Origin: Candidatus Magasanikiibacteriota bacterium
GTDB lineage: Bacteria > Patescibacteriota > Patescibacteriia > Magasanikbacterales > UBA922
Assembly: GCA_016214105.1 (NCBI GenBank)
Contig: JACRPD010000066.1
Span: 1-5,562, forward strand
Reading direction: 5' to 3'
Length of the DNA stretch: 5,562 bases
Shown here one piece after another: positions 1 through 5,023 of the stretch; positions within the stretch are counted from its first letter, which is position 1; every line of letters begins with the position of its first letter. The translations under genes were made by a program, and so were the position numbers. Under the pieces are notes generated by a model. The model did no database searches and was not told the DNA's origin. It worked only from the letters and a program-made list of their open reading frames with translations.

Positions 1-1
1 G

Positions 2-313
2 TGGGCCACCGGACTACTGCCTATTCCGCTTACGCAAGCCATGATTGGTACGGCGATTTTGGATATTGCGATCGGCGCTTTCCTGCTTTTTGATTTTCTA
101 CCATGGCTTGCGGCACTCGTTGGCGCCATTCATATACTTATTGTGCTGACGGTAAGCGGCATTACCGATATCACGGTGCGGGATATCGGGCTTTTGGTCG
201 CGGCGCTCGCAATCGTAATCGATTCTCTGCCGCAATCAATAATAAACCGGATCAATTTTCTGAAAAAATTAACGCCGGAAACAAATCAAGGTCAGTCTCC
301 GGAAATAAAATAA
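2..313 (+). CDS. DoxX-like membrane protein, 3' part only
   Basis: The reading frame is already open at the window edge, so the gene starts upstream; the first ATG visible, at 41, is internal. The 103 visible residues form three hydrophobic stretches (about residues 16-32, 36-54 and 61-78), then a polar tail of about 25 residues. The pattern of a GxAILDIxIGxFLLF helix, a short turn, an alpha-helix with HIL, and then the RDIGLL motif before the last helix resembles the C-terminal half of DoxX-family four-helix inner-membrane proteins. Proteins of that family are linked to thiosulfate or quinone redox chemistry or to redox homeostasis, but many members have no known role. The tail (LKKLTPETNQGQSPEIK) is longer than usual. 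The cupredoxin gene begins 25 nt downstream, so the two are probably co-transcribed. The family call comes from pattern recognition of a fragment, so other small membrane proteins are possible. Confidence 0.6.
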   Translation, partial: WATGLLPIPLTQAMIGTAILDIAIGAFLLFDFLPWLAALVGAIHILIVLTVSGITDITVRDIGLLVAALAIVIDSLPQSIINRINFLKKLTPETNQGQSPEIK

Positions 314-338
314 TTATTAACTTTAACCAATAATCACT

Positions 339-836
339 ATGAATAAAACCATTATTGCAATCGTTATCGTCGCAGTCGTTGCGTTGGGTGGATATTTCCT
401 TTTCAAGGGGTCGTATCAACCAGCACCAGCAGTTCCTCAAACATCAAATCAGCAACCAACCACTCAACCACCAATTTCAGAGCCGTCGGTTCCAGAACAA
501 CCGGTTCAACAACCACCAGTATCGCAAACGCCGGTAGTGAAAGAAAATGTAGTAACTTACACCGACAACGGTTATTCACCATCTACTTTGAAGGTAAAAA
601 ATGGTGGAACGGTCATCTTCAAAAATCAGAGCTCGCGGGCAATGTGGACGGCTTCGGCAGTACACCCTACTCATCGAGGATACCCAACAACTGGCGGATG
701 TCTGGGCAGTACTTTTGATACATGCACTGGAGTTCAGTCAGGCGGTAGCTGGTCGTTTAAGTTTGATATTTCCGGCACCTGGAAGTATCACAATCATTTG
801 AATCCCGGCGACACCGGTACGATTGTAGTTGAATAG
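339..836 (+). CDS. membrane-anchored cupredoxin-fold protein
   Basis: 165 residues. Residues 4-22 are a hydrophobic anchor or signal, 25-68 a Pro/Gln/Ser-rich linker, and 70-165 a cupredoxin-like beta domain on the outer face of the membrane. The domain shows the N-terminal strands (VVTYTDNGYSPSTLKVKNGG), a TVIFKN strand, a His pair (H109, H112), a loop with two Cys (C121, C129) and the last strands with WKYHNHLNP (H151, H153). In blue-copper plastocyanins the last loop carries Cys, His and Met ligands. Here the Cys position reads Asn, so a classic type-1 site is unlikely. A His-rich copper site is an inference; C121 and C129 probably form a disulfide. I know similar YHDHLNP-type cupredoxins from CPR genomes. 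The ATG at 339 puts the anchor at the start of the protein; no Shine-Dalgarno is visible. The next gene follows after 8 nt. Confidence 0.8.
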   Translation: MNKTIIAIVIVAVVALGGYFLFKGSYQPAPAVPQTSNQQPTTQPPISEPSVPEQPVQQPPVSQTPVVKENVVTYTDNGYSPSTLKVKNGGTVIFKNQSSRAMWTASAVHPTHRGYPTTGGCLGSTFDTCTGVQSGGSWSFKFDISGTWKYHNHLNPGDTGTIVVE

Positions 837-844
837 TTTATACT

Positions 845-1855
845 ATGCGCAAAGAAATTTTCATTTTCACTTTTGTTTTTATTGGGGTGGGGCTTCTGGC
901 TTCTCCAGCTGTATTTGCTGTTGGTGGCGGAGGCGGCGGCTCGGTGCCTTCTTGCAACGCTGATAACTGGGACTGTACTGGCTGGAGCCAGTGCGGTTCA
1001 AACGGAACTCAAACGAGAATCTGTAGCCTTACCTATGATTGCCCTACCGCCAATACACCAAAACCTTCTGAGAGTCAATCCTGCACGCCGCCTAAAGCTT
1101 CCTCACCCACAGCTACGCCACCGGCCGAACAACCTTCTCCCCAAAAAACAGAACCTAAGGCGCCGGCTTGAGCAAAAGATGTCTGGACTTGCGGCGTGTG
1201 GGGAGCAACTTGCGATATCTACGGCAGAGAACAACGAACTTGCCAGCTATCTTTTGATTGTCCTAATGTTGAAACGCCACCGCCACCAGAATCGCAAGCG
1301 TGTCAGAAAACGCAGTGCGGCAATAAATCCACGCTCCGCGATAGGATTTCCTGCCGCTTAAATCTTGCTCCGGCCGGCGCGGCTAGAGATTTGGAACTTC
1401 AATATTTGCCGGAGGCCTGTCGAGTAAAAACAGGTGCTGAGCAAAAAGCATGTATCGGGCGTTATAAATCTTTTCAGCCCTGCTGGAACGCCAAAGAAGG
1501 AGACGAGAGATTTTCCTGCGCGAGAAGCGTATTAAAGATCGGGCCGTCGGTTTCTGATGAAGTAAAGACATGCCAGGGCAAGAAAGGTTCAGAGCAAGTC
1601 GCCTGCAAAATTGCGGTCAAAGAGAAAGTATTGTACATGATCGCATTCCGTTTTTATGACCTGGAAACCAGAGCCGAGGGGCTGGGAAATCGTGGCGCCG
1701 ACTTAACCGCGATTGCCGATTTTGAAACAATCATAGAGTTGAAAAAGCAAGCCTTTGACAAAGCGTCAACCAATGCCGAACGCCGCCAGATTATTCTTGA
1801 TGTCCGTAAGGCGTGGCAGGAGTTTATAAACAATGTGAAAGATCAAGTCAAATAA
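845..1855 (+). CDS. secreted TSP1-like repeat protein interrupted by in-frame TGA
   Basis: One reading frame of 336 codons before TAA, broken only by a TGA at codon 109 (1169-1171). Residues 1-25 are a clear signal peptide ending VFA, followed by a Gly run. Repeat 1 (about 37-80) and repeat 2 (about 109-153) share the thrombospondin type-1-like pattern C-x6-C-T/G-x-W-x-x-C, then R-x-C, DCP and SQxC. Cys spacings are 7/6/10/6/14 and 7/7/10/6/14. A Pro/Ser/Thr linker (81-108) joins the repeats, and an alpha-helical Cys-rich domain follows (158-336). Under the standard code translation stops after 108 residues (845-1171). The distal part keeps the matching second repeat, so the interruption is recent, a sequence error, or read through. 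The TGA takes the place of the first Cys of repeat 2. The gene lies 8 nt after the cupredoxin gene and 5 nt before the next. Its function is unknown; an extracellular or surface protein is likely. Confidence 0.7.
1196..1855 (+). CDS. distal part of the TSP1-like gene (C-terminal Cys-rich domain)
   Basis: This is the open segment downstream of the in-frame TGA, in the same frame as 845-1171; the frame is open from 1172. The GTG at 1196 is the first possible start but has no Shine-Dalgarno and lies inside repeat 2, so independent translation is doubtful and this is best read as the rest of the same gene. After the repeat the protein has a region with Cys pairs (CGNKSTLRDRISC, then CRVKTGAEQKAC, then CWNAKEGDERFSC, then CQGKKGSEQVAC, each pair 11 or 12 residues apart). 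These look like four diverged copies of a small helical hairpin held by disulfides. A long charged helical tail without Cys ends the protein. I do not recognise a named domain for this part. The regular Cys pairs support an oxidising, extracytoplasmic location. Confidence 0.5.
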   Translation: MWGATCDIYGREQRTCQLSFDCPNVETPPPPESQACQKTQCGNKSTLRDRISCRLNLAPAGAARDLELQYLPEACRVKTGAEQKACIGRYKSFQPCWNAKEGDERFSCARSVLKIGPSVSDEVKTCQGKKGSEQVACKIAVKEKVLYMIAFRFYDLETRAEGLGNRGADLTAIADFETIIELKKQAFDKASTNAERRQIILDVRKAWQEFINNVKDQVK

Positions 1856-1860
1856 ACAAT

Positions 1861-2076
1861 ATGAAAAAGATTATTTTTATCAGCGCAGTAATTATTCTTC
1901 TCGGTCTCGCCAGTTATGTTTTTGTCGCCCAAAAATCCGCCAACCGTGAGTCAGTTCAACCGGCGTCGCAAAAAGCGGCCGAGTCGCCGGCCCAGCCTTC
2001 TTCCTCTCCAGCAACAGTGATTGAAATCAACGACAATCTTGACCAAGCACTGCAGGATTTAGGCCAGATAGAATAA
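1861..2076 (+). CDS. small membrane-anchored hypothetical protein (71 aa)
   Basis: The frame is open from 1813, but the ATG at 1861 is chosen because it lies 5 nt after the upstream stop and places MKK plus a hydrophobic helix (residues 4-22) at the N-terminus, a typical membrane anchor or uncleaved signal. Residues 24-50 are a Ser/Ala/Pro/Gln-rich linker. The C-terminus is a short acidic amphipathic segment (INDNLDQALQDLGQIE) that probably forms a helix outside the membrane. Similar short proteins with an NLDxAL-type C-terminus occur in CPR genomes in my recollection, without assigned function. No Shine-Dalgarno is visible. Its position between the secreted TSP1-like gene and the thioredoxin-phosphatase gene suggests an accessory role at the envelope, but nothing in the sequence names a reaction. 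Confidence 0.65.
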   Translation: MKKIIFISAVIILLGLASYVFVAQKSANRESVQPASQKAAESPAQPSSSPATVIEINDNLDQALQDLGQIE

Positions 2077-2091
2077 TTTTTAAAGAAATAT

Positions 2092-2808
2092 ATGCTTATA
2101 GAATTTTATGGAAAAGAATGCCCCCATTGTTTGAAAGTGGCGCCTCTGATTGAAAAACTGCACGAAAATTTAGGTGTCACCATTGAACAGTACGAAGTGT
2201 GGCACAACGACGATAATTTAAAAAAGTTTAGGGAATACGACAAGAGTTTCTGCGGCGGAGTGCCCTTTTTTATTAACACCGATACAGAGAAGTTTATTTG
2301 TGGTGAGACGACGTATGAAGCCCTTGAGAAATTAGCGAAAGGAGCAGTGGTGGTCCAAAACCATTCACCAGTAAAAAATATAGATTATAGCCATATTTTA
2401 GATGGGATATACATCGGTACGAACCAATGTTGCCAAACGCATTTTGACGAAGAATTGCGCAAGGAAGGCATTGAAGCTGATATCTCGCTTGAAGAAGAAC
2501 GCATTGACGCGCCGTTTGGGGTTAATTTTTATATTTGGCTTCCCGTGAAAAATCATACCGCCCCAACGGATGATCAGTTTGACCTTGGGGTTTCAGTTTT
2601 AGGAAAATTAATCGCTATGAAAAAGAAAGTTTATGTTCATTGCCAAAATGGCCACGGCCGGGCTCCGTTATTAGTAGCCGCGTATCTTGTGAGTGCCGGC
2701 AAAACTCCGGACGAAGCACTTTCAATTATTAAATCGGGACGCCCAGCGACTCACCTCAACAATCTTCAGATGAAATCACTTGCTAATTTTTCAAATAGGC
2801 GTAAATAA
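2092..2808 (+). CDS. thioredoxin-fold / dual-specificity phosphatase fusion protein
   Basis: 238 residues with no signal peptide, so probably cytoplasmic. Residues 1-85 form a thioredoxin-like domain: a beta strand (LIEFYG), the redox motif C10-P-H-C13, and the cis-Pro loop GGVPFF (P58) with C54 nearby. Residues 97-238 form a dual-specificity or protein-tyrosine-phosphatase-type domain: the entry strand DGIYIGTN, the region ISLEEE, and the P-loop HCQNGHGR, with nucleophile C184 and Arg R190 in the C-x5-R arrangement, followed by a helix (LLVAAYLV) and the GRPATHLN segment. The residue after R190 is Ala instead of Ser/Thr. The loop expected to supply the general acid reads PVKNHTAP, with Asn at 154 where I expect Asp. 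The likely roles are thiol-disulfide exchange and phosphate-ester hydrolysis; the substrates are unknown. The gene lies 15 nt after the preceding one, is the last of the operon, and has no Shine-Dalgarno. Confidence 0.85.
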   Translation: MLIEFYGKECPHCLKVAPLIEKLHENLGVTIEQYEVWHNDDNLKKFREYDKSFCGGVPFFINTDTEKFICGETTYEALEKLAKGAVVVQNHSPVKNIDYSHILDGIYIGTNQCCQTHFDEELRKEGIEADISLEEERIDAPFGVNFYIWLPVKNHTAPTDDQFDLGVSVLGKLIAMKKKVYVHCQNGHGRAPLLVAAYLVSAGKTPDEALSIIKSGRPATHLNNLQMKSLANFSNRRK

Positions 2809-2843
2809 ATAAAGCCCGCCGAAAAATCCTTTTGCCGAAGCGA

Positions 2844-2890
2844 GGACGGCTCGGCAGGAGGGGGTTGGGGGGAGGAATGCCGAGCCGTCC
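2844..2890. repeat. perfect 13-bp inverted repeat with G-rich loop
   Basis: The arms 2844-2856 (GGACGGCTCGGCA) and 2878-2890 are perfect reverse complements. The 21-nt loop is purine apart from two T: GG, GGGGG, GGGGGG and GG tracts separated by A, TT and A. No T-run follows the right arm, so this is not an ordinary terminator. It lies 36 nt after the stop of the thioredoxin-phosphatase gene. Confidence 0.85.
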
Positions 2891-2906
2891 GAGCGAAGTC
2901 CGCAGA

Positions 2907-3041
2907 GCCCCGCCGTCTGCTCGGTCAGAGCAGAACATCACAGAAAAGTTTTGTTTTAGAAGAAATCAGGCGCGCGCAAAATCAGAAATGCGAACAAAAC
3001 TTTTCTTTGGTGTGGCGAGCGTTAGCGAGCGGCGGCGGGGC
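2907..3041. repeat. nested palindromic element enclosed by 9-bp stem
   Basis: A 9-bp perfect pair (GCCCCGCCG at 2907-2915 with 3033-3041) encloses two more hairpins. The first is 2916-2922 with 2928-2934 (TCTGCTC, 5-nt loop), directly stacked on the outer stem. The second is 2942-2955 with 2993-3006 (AGAAAAGTTTTGTT, 14 bp perfect, 37-nt loop). A direct repeat GCGAGCG (3015-3021 and 3025-3031) lies between the last hairpin and the closing strand, and a 5-bp hairpin (3043-3047 with 3055-3059) follows. Together they could fold as a multi-branched RNA or be a non-autonomous palindromic element. I recall similar sequence in other CPR genomes but cannot verify it. I see no convincing gene in 2809-3114. 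Confidence 0.7.
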
Positions 3042-3114
3042 GGAGCGTCAGTTTCGCTCAAAGAAGGTTCGCGCATTTTCAAACAAAGCGCACCAAATTT
3101 GTAAGATCACACAT

Positions 3115-4107
3115 ATGACACTTTCAGAAGATAGCCGCAAGCTTACTACTTCACAAAATAAAAAGAGATTAAAAAGCGCGAAGATATTGTGCTGGTTTTT
3201 TACGCCTTTTGCAATTCTGTCTATTTACGCGTGTATAAAAGTGGCGCAAGAAGGCGGTGTTTCATCTTTGTTGGCGGAACGAGGTGGAATTGCCGGCATA
3301 ATCTTTGTAATTTGCGCTGTGTTTGTGGCGGTGTATTTTTTGCTTTGTTTGGCAAAGTTGAGACCGGAAATAGAAGAATTGCCGGAATTTCAAATTAGTA
3401 TTGTTGAGGGTGTGCCAAAACTAAAGGAAGGATATTATCGGCATTCCTTTCGCGCGCCGGCAACAGGCGCGATCTATGGCGCGACGCAACAGATTAGTTT
3501 CACCGGCACAATTAATGGGATAAAGTATAATTTATGGGCGGTATCGCCGAATATGATTGGTTCAGCGCCGATGCGTTTTATCGCTATTACCAGACGGTCT
3601 TGGCTTTTTTTGTGCGACTGGAAAAATTTTGTGATTGAGATTCAGGAGTTGTCAGCCGAGGAAATAAAAAAATATGAAGACAATCAATGGCTCGGTTTGT
3701 TGGCAGGCAGTGTTTTTTTAATGTCTATCAGCGGGTGGTATTTGTTTGCAGGAGATAAAAACATCTCAATGATAATAGTGATTATGGTGTTGTTGGTGGT
3801 GCCGGCGTTGATAACTTTTGGCGCGTCTGTGTACTGTTTGATTGTTGACATTTTTTCAAAAAGCGTCGCGCGATTGACAGTCCAGTCATTTATAGGGGCG
3901 GTAAAAAAGAATCGTCCGGCGACCTATTCAGAGTACCAACAAAGCGGTCGAGAGCTGATTACCGCGCCAACAATAATTTTTGGCGGAAAGATGTATTTTG
4001 TTCTACCGGAAAGTTTATTTGATAAAATACCAACCACTCGGGAAATGAAATATTTTTATGTTCAGAAAGATAAAATCGGCGCGATTATTAATTTTACGAG
4101 TTTATAG
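3115..4107 (+). CDS. four-helix integral membrane protein, unknown function
   Basis: 330 residues from the ATG at 3115. The frame is also open upstream to 3007, but that extension (starting MVWRALASGGG) is translated from the palindromic element and is Arg/Ala-rich, so I reject it. Predicted transmembrane segments are at about 23-42, 57-81, 193-212 and 217-245. Between the second and third lies a soluble domain of about 110 residues that looks mostly beta (FQISIVEGVPKL, TQQISFTGTINGIKYN, RFIAIT), and after the fourth comes a tail of about 85 residues with more strands (TIIFGGKMYFVLP, KIGAIINF). The two-helix / soluble / two-helix / soluble layout is clear, but I do not recognise the family. 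No Shine-Dalgarno is visible; a weak TAAGAT at 3102-3107 would give a nearly leaderless message. The next gene starts 2 nt after its stop, so the two are probably translated from one message. Confidence 0.75.
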   Translation: MTLSEDSRKLTTSQNKKRLKSAKILCWFFTPFAILSIYACIKVAQEGGVSSLLAERGGIAGIIFVICAVFVAVYFLLCLAKLRPEIEELPEFQISIVEGVPKLKEGYYRHSFRAPATGAIYGATQQISFTGTINGIKYNLWAVSPNMIGSAPMRFIAITRRSWLFLCDWKNFVIEIQELSAEEIKKYEDNQWLGLLAGSVFLMSISGWYLFAGDKNISMIIVIMVLLVVPALITFGASVYCLIVDIFSKSVARLTVQSFIGAVKKNRPATYSEYQQSGRELITAPTIIFGGKMYFVLPESLFDKIPTTREMKYFYVQKDKIGAIINFTSL

Positions 4108-4109
4108 GT

Positions 4110-4409
4110 ATGGTTGATAACAAATTACAACGTTTGATGCCGCCGACGCGCCAGCCGGACTATTTGATTGTTTACGACGACATGTGGGAAAAAATAATTG
4201 AGTCATATTTTATCCGCGAGTCGGGAACGGCGACAGAGGATGAGCCGGACGACACATTAAACGGTCCAATAGAAAAAGCGCGGCGCGACGAGTTTATAAA
4301 AGTTTTGAATGAACGATACCCGGAAAAAGAGAGATTTAAAATTCGTGTTGTTGGCGCCGATTCAATTGAGTCCATCAAAGCGGATATTAAGTGGGTGGTG
4401 GAGGATTAG
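4110..4409 (+). CDS. small acidic hypothetical protein (99 aa)
   Basis: 99 residues, soluble and acidic, with no signal peptide or membrane segment and no Cys. The layout is an N-terminal strand (PDYLIVYDDMW) and helix, an acidic stretch rich in Asp/Glu (about residues 40-50), a charged helix (IEKARRDEFIKVLNERYP), a strand (RFKIRVVGA) and a final helix and strand ending KWVVED, so probably a compact alpha/beta fold. I do not recognise a family. It follows the membrane-protein gene by only 2 nt, which points to translational coupling and a shared role. Its stop is directly upstream of the rnpB promoter, whose -35 begins 4 nt later, so transcription from this operon may run into rnpB, as no terminator lies between them. 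Confidence 0.7.
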   Translation: MVDNKLQRLMPPTRQPDYLIVYDDMWEKIIESYFIRESGTATEDEPDDTLNGPIEKARRDEFIKVLNERYPEKERFKIRVVGADSIESIKADIKWVVED

Positions 4410-4412
4410 GTC

Positions 4413-4441
4413 TTGACAAAAAGCCGATTTTGTGCTATATT
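4413..4441 (+). promoter_or_regulatory. rnpB promoter (sigma70-type, extended -10)
   Basis: The -35 TTGACA (4413-4418) and -10 TATATT (4436-4441) are separated by 17 nt, with TGC directly upstream of the -10 forming an extended -10. The predicted start, about 4448-4449, coincides with the first base of helix P1 of the RNase P RNA, which supports both calls. Confidence 0.9.
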
Positions 4442-4448
4442 AAATACG

Positions 4449-4948
4449 CTCATTACACAGCAGATGATCGTCCCGCTCTTCGCGAAGGGCGGGGAGGAAA
4501 GTCCGAGCTCCTTTTTTGACAATGGGTAACACCCATCCTTCATGTCGTGAGGCATCGAAGCGGGACAGCCCCGATGGCGAATCGGGGTCCCGGCCACAGT
4601 AATGTGCGTCGGGACGCCACAGAGACTATACTATCCGCTGATAAAGCGGAGAAACGTGAAAAGTGCATGGAGGTTTTGGTTCTAGATCAAAGCTACTATG
4701 CTCTCCGACCCGCGAGGAGTCGGAGTGGCAAGCCCTGTCTGGAGAAAGTGCAGCGTTTCAACTTTGGTTGGAGCGAAAAGTTAGCACGTTAGATCCAAAT
4801 AGCAATATTTGGGCCAGAGAAATGATCATTGCTTCGACTCGCTTCGCTCGCTCAGTACAAGCCTTATTAATAAAATAGTATGACTTGTCCTGAGCGAGGC
4901 CGTAGGCCGAGTCGAAGGACAGAACTCGGCTTATCGCTGTGGAATGAG
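4449..4948 (+). ncRNA. rnpB: RNase P RNA, class A-like, with enlarged P2/P4 junction
   Basis: This is the catalytic RNA of RNase P, which removes 5' leaders from pre-tRNAs. The conserved 5' block GAGGAAAGTCCGAGCTCC (4494-4511) and 3' block ACAGAACTCGGCTTA (4919-4933) form P4. P1 closes the molecule: 4449-4461 with 4936-4948, 13 positions with a single mismatch. P2 is 4464-4469 with 4824-4829. P3 is 4472-4480 with 4485-4493. P18 is a perfect 7-bp stem (4795-4801 with 4806-4812) capped by a GCAA GNRA tetraloop. Other hairpins are 4569-4575 with 4581-4587 and 4703-4709 with 4719-4725, the latter capped by GCGA. GTGAAA at 4655-4660 fits the specificity-domain core, and GGTTGG at 4766-4771 may be the tRNA CCA-contact loop. 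The length of 500 nt is above the usual 350-450 because of an insertion at about 4832-4917; without it the RNA would be near 414 nt. Confidence 0.95.
4832..4917. repeat. REPIN-like palindromic repeat inside rnpB
   Basis: The arms 4832-4861 and 4884-4917 are inverted copies of one unit. They pair as 10 bp, then a 5 x 9 internal loop, then 9 bp, a T/C mismatch and 5 bp, around an AT-rich 22-nt centre containing the palindrome TTATTAATAA. The unit with CTTCGACTCG, CTCGCTCAG and ACAAG resembles a palindromic repeat I have seen widely scattered in bacterial genomes; that is recollection, not a search. It sits between P2-3' and P4-3', the position of helix P19 in RNase P RNAs that have one, so it could fold as a peripheral hairpin and leave the catalytic core intact. 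Confidence 0.8.
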
Positions 4949-4956
4949 CAATTAAG

Positions 4957-4985
4957 ACCCCCTCTTGAAAAAAGAGCGGGTTTTT
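4957..4985 (+). terminator. rnpB intrinsic terminator
   Basis: The stem 4957-4966 pairs with 4972-4981 over 10 positions with one C/C mismatch, around a 5-nt GAAAA loop. A run of five T (4981-4985) follows, starting at the last stem base. It begins 8 nt after the end of P1. Confidence 0.9.
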
Positions 4986-4993
4986 GTTATGGT
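4965..4993 (+). promoter_or_regulatory. possible promoter of the 71-aa Cys-rich gene
   Basis: TTGAAA (4965-4970) and TATGGT (4988-4993) are 17 nt apart, with TG one base upstream of the -10 (extended -10). The -35 falls in the loop of the rnpB terminator and the spacer covers its 3' arm and T-run. The predicted start near 5000 lies about 11 nt before the Shine-Dalgarno. The -10 is only a partial consensus match. Confidence 0.45.
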
Positions 4994-5010
4994 AAAGGCA
5001 GACCAACCAC

Positions 5011-5017
5011 AGGAGGT
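5011..5017 (+). promoter_or_regulatory. strong Shine-Dalgarno AGGAGGT
   Basis: AGGAGGT lies 6 nt before the ATG at 5024 and fixes that start. No other gene in the window has a comparable site. Confidence 0.85.
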
Positions 5018-5023
5018 ATACAG

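Noticed and set aside
1172..1213. SECIS element after the in-frame TGA
   Set aside because: Only a 4-bp stem (TTGC/GCAA) with a 12-nt loop is visible; this does not look like a bacterial SECIS. Kept only as a hypothesis in the TGA finding.
2832..3104. Open frame of 90 codons through the intergenic element
   Set aside because: It is Arg/Ser/Gly-rich, low in complexity and follows the inverted repeats; it has no ribosome binding site.
3078..3107. Promoter TTCAAA / TAAGAT before the membrane-protein gene
   Set aside because: It matches poorly with 18-nt spacing and would give a nearly leaderless message; too weak to list as a feature.
3007..3114. Longer start for the membrane protein, from 3007
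   Set aside because: The extra 36 residues are translated from the palindromic element and are Arg/Ala/Ser-rich; the ATG at 3115 leads directly into a normal protein N-terminus.
4547..4878. Two + strand open frames inside rnpB
   Set aside because: The bases are accounted for by RNase P RNA helices and conserved blocks.
4880..5023. Extended start for the Cys-rich gene from 4880
   Set aside because: It would code through the end of rnpB and its terminator; the Shine-Dalgarno at 5011 marks 5024.
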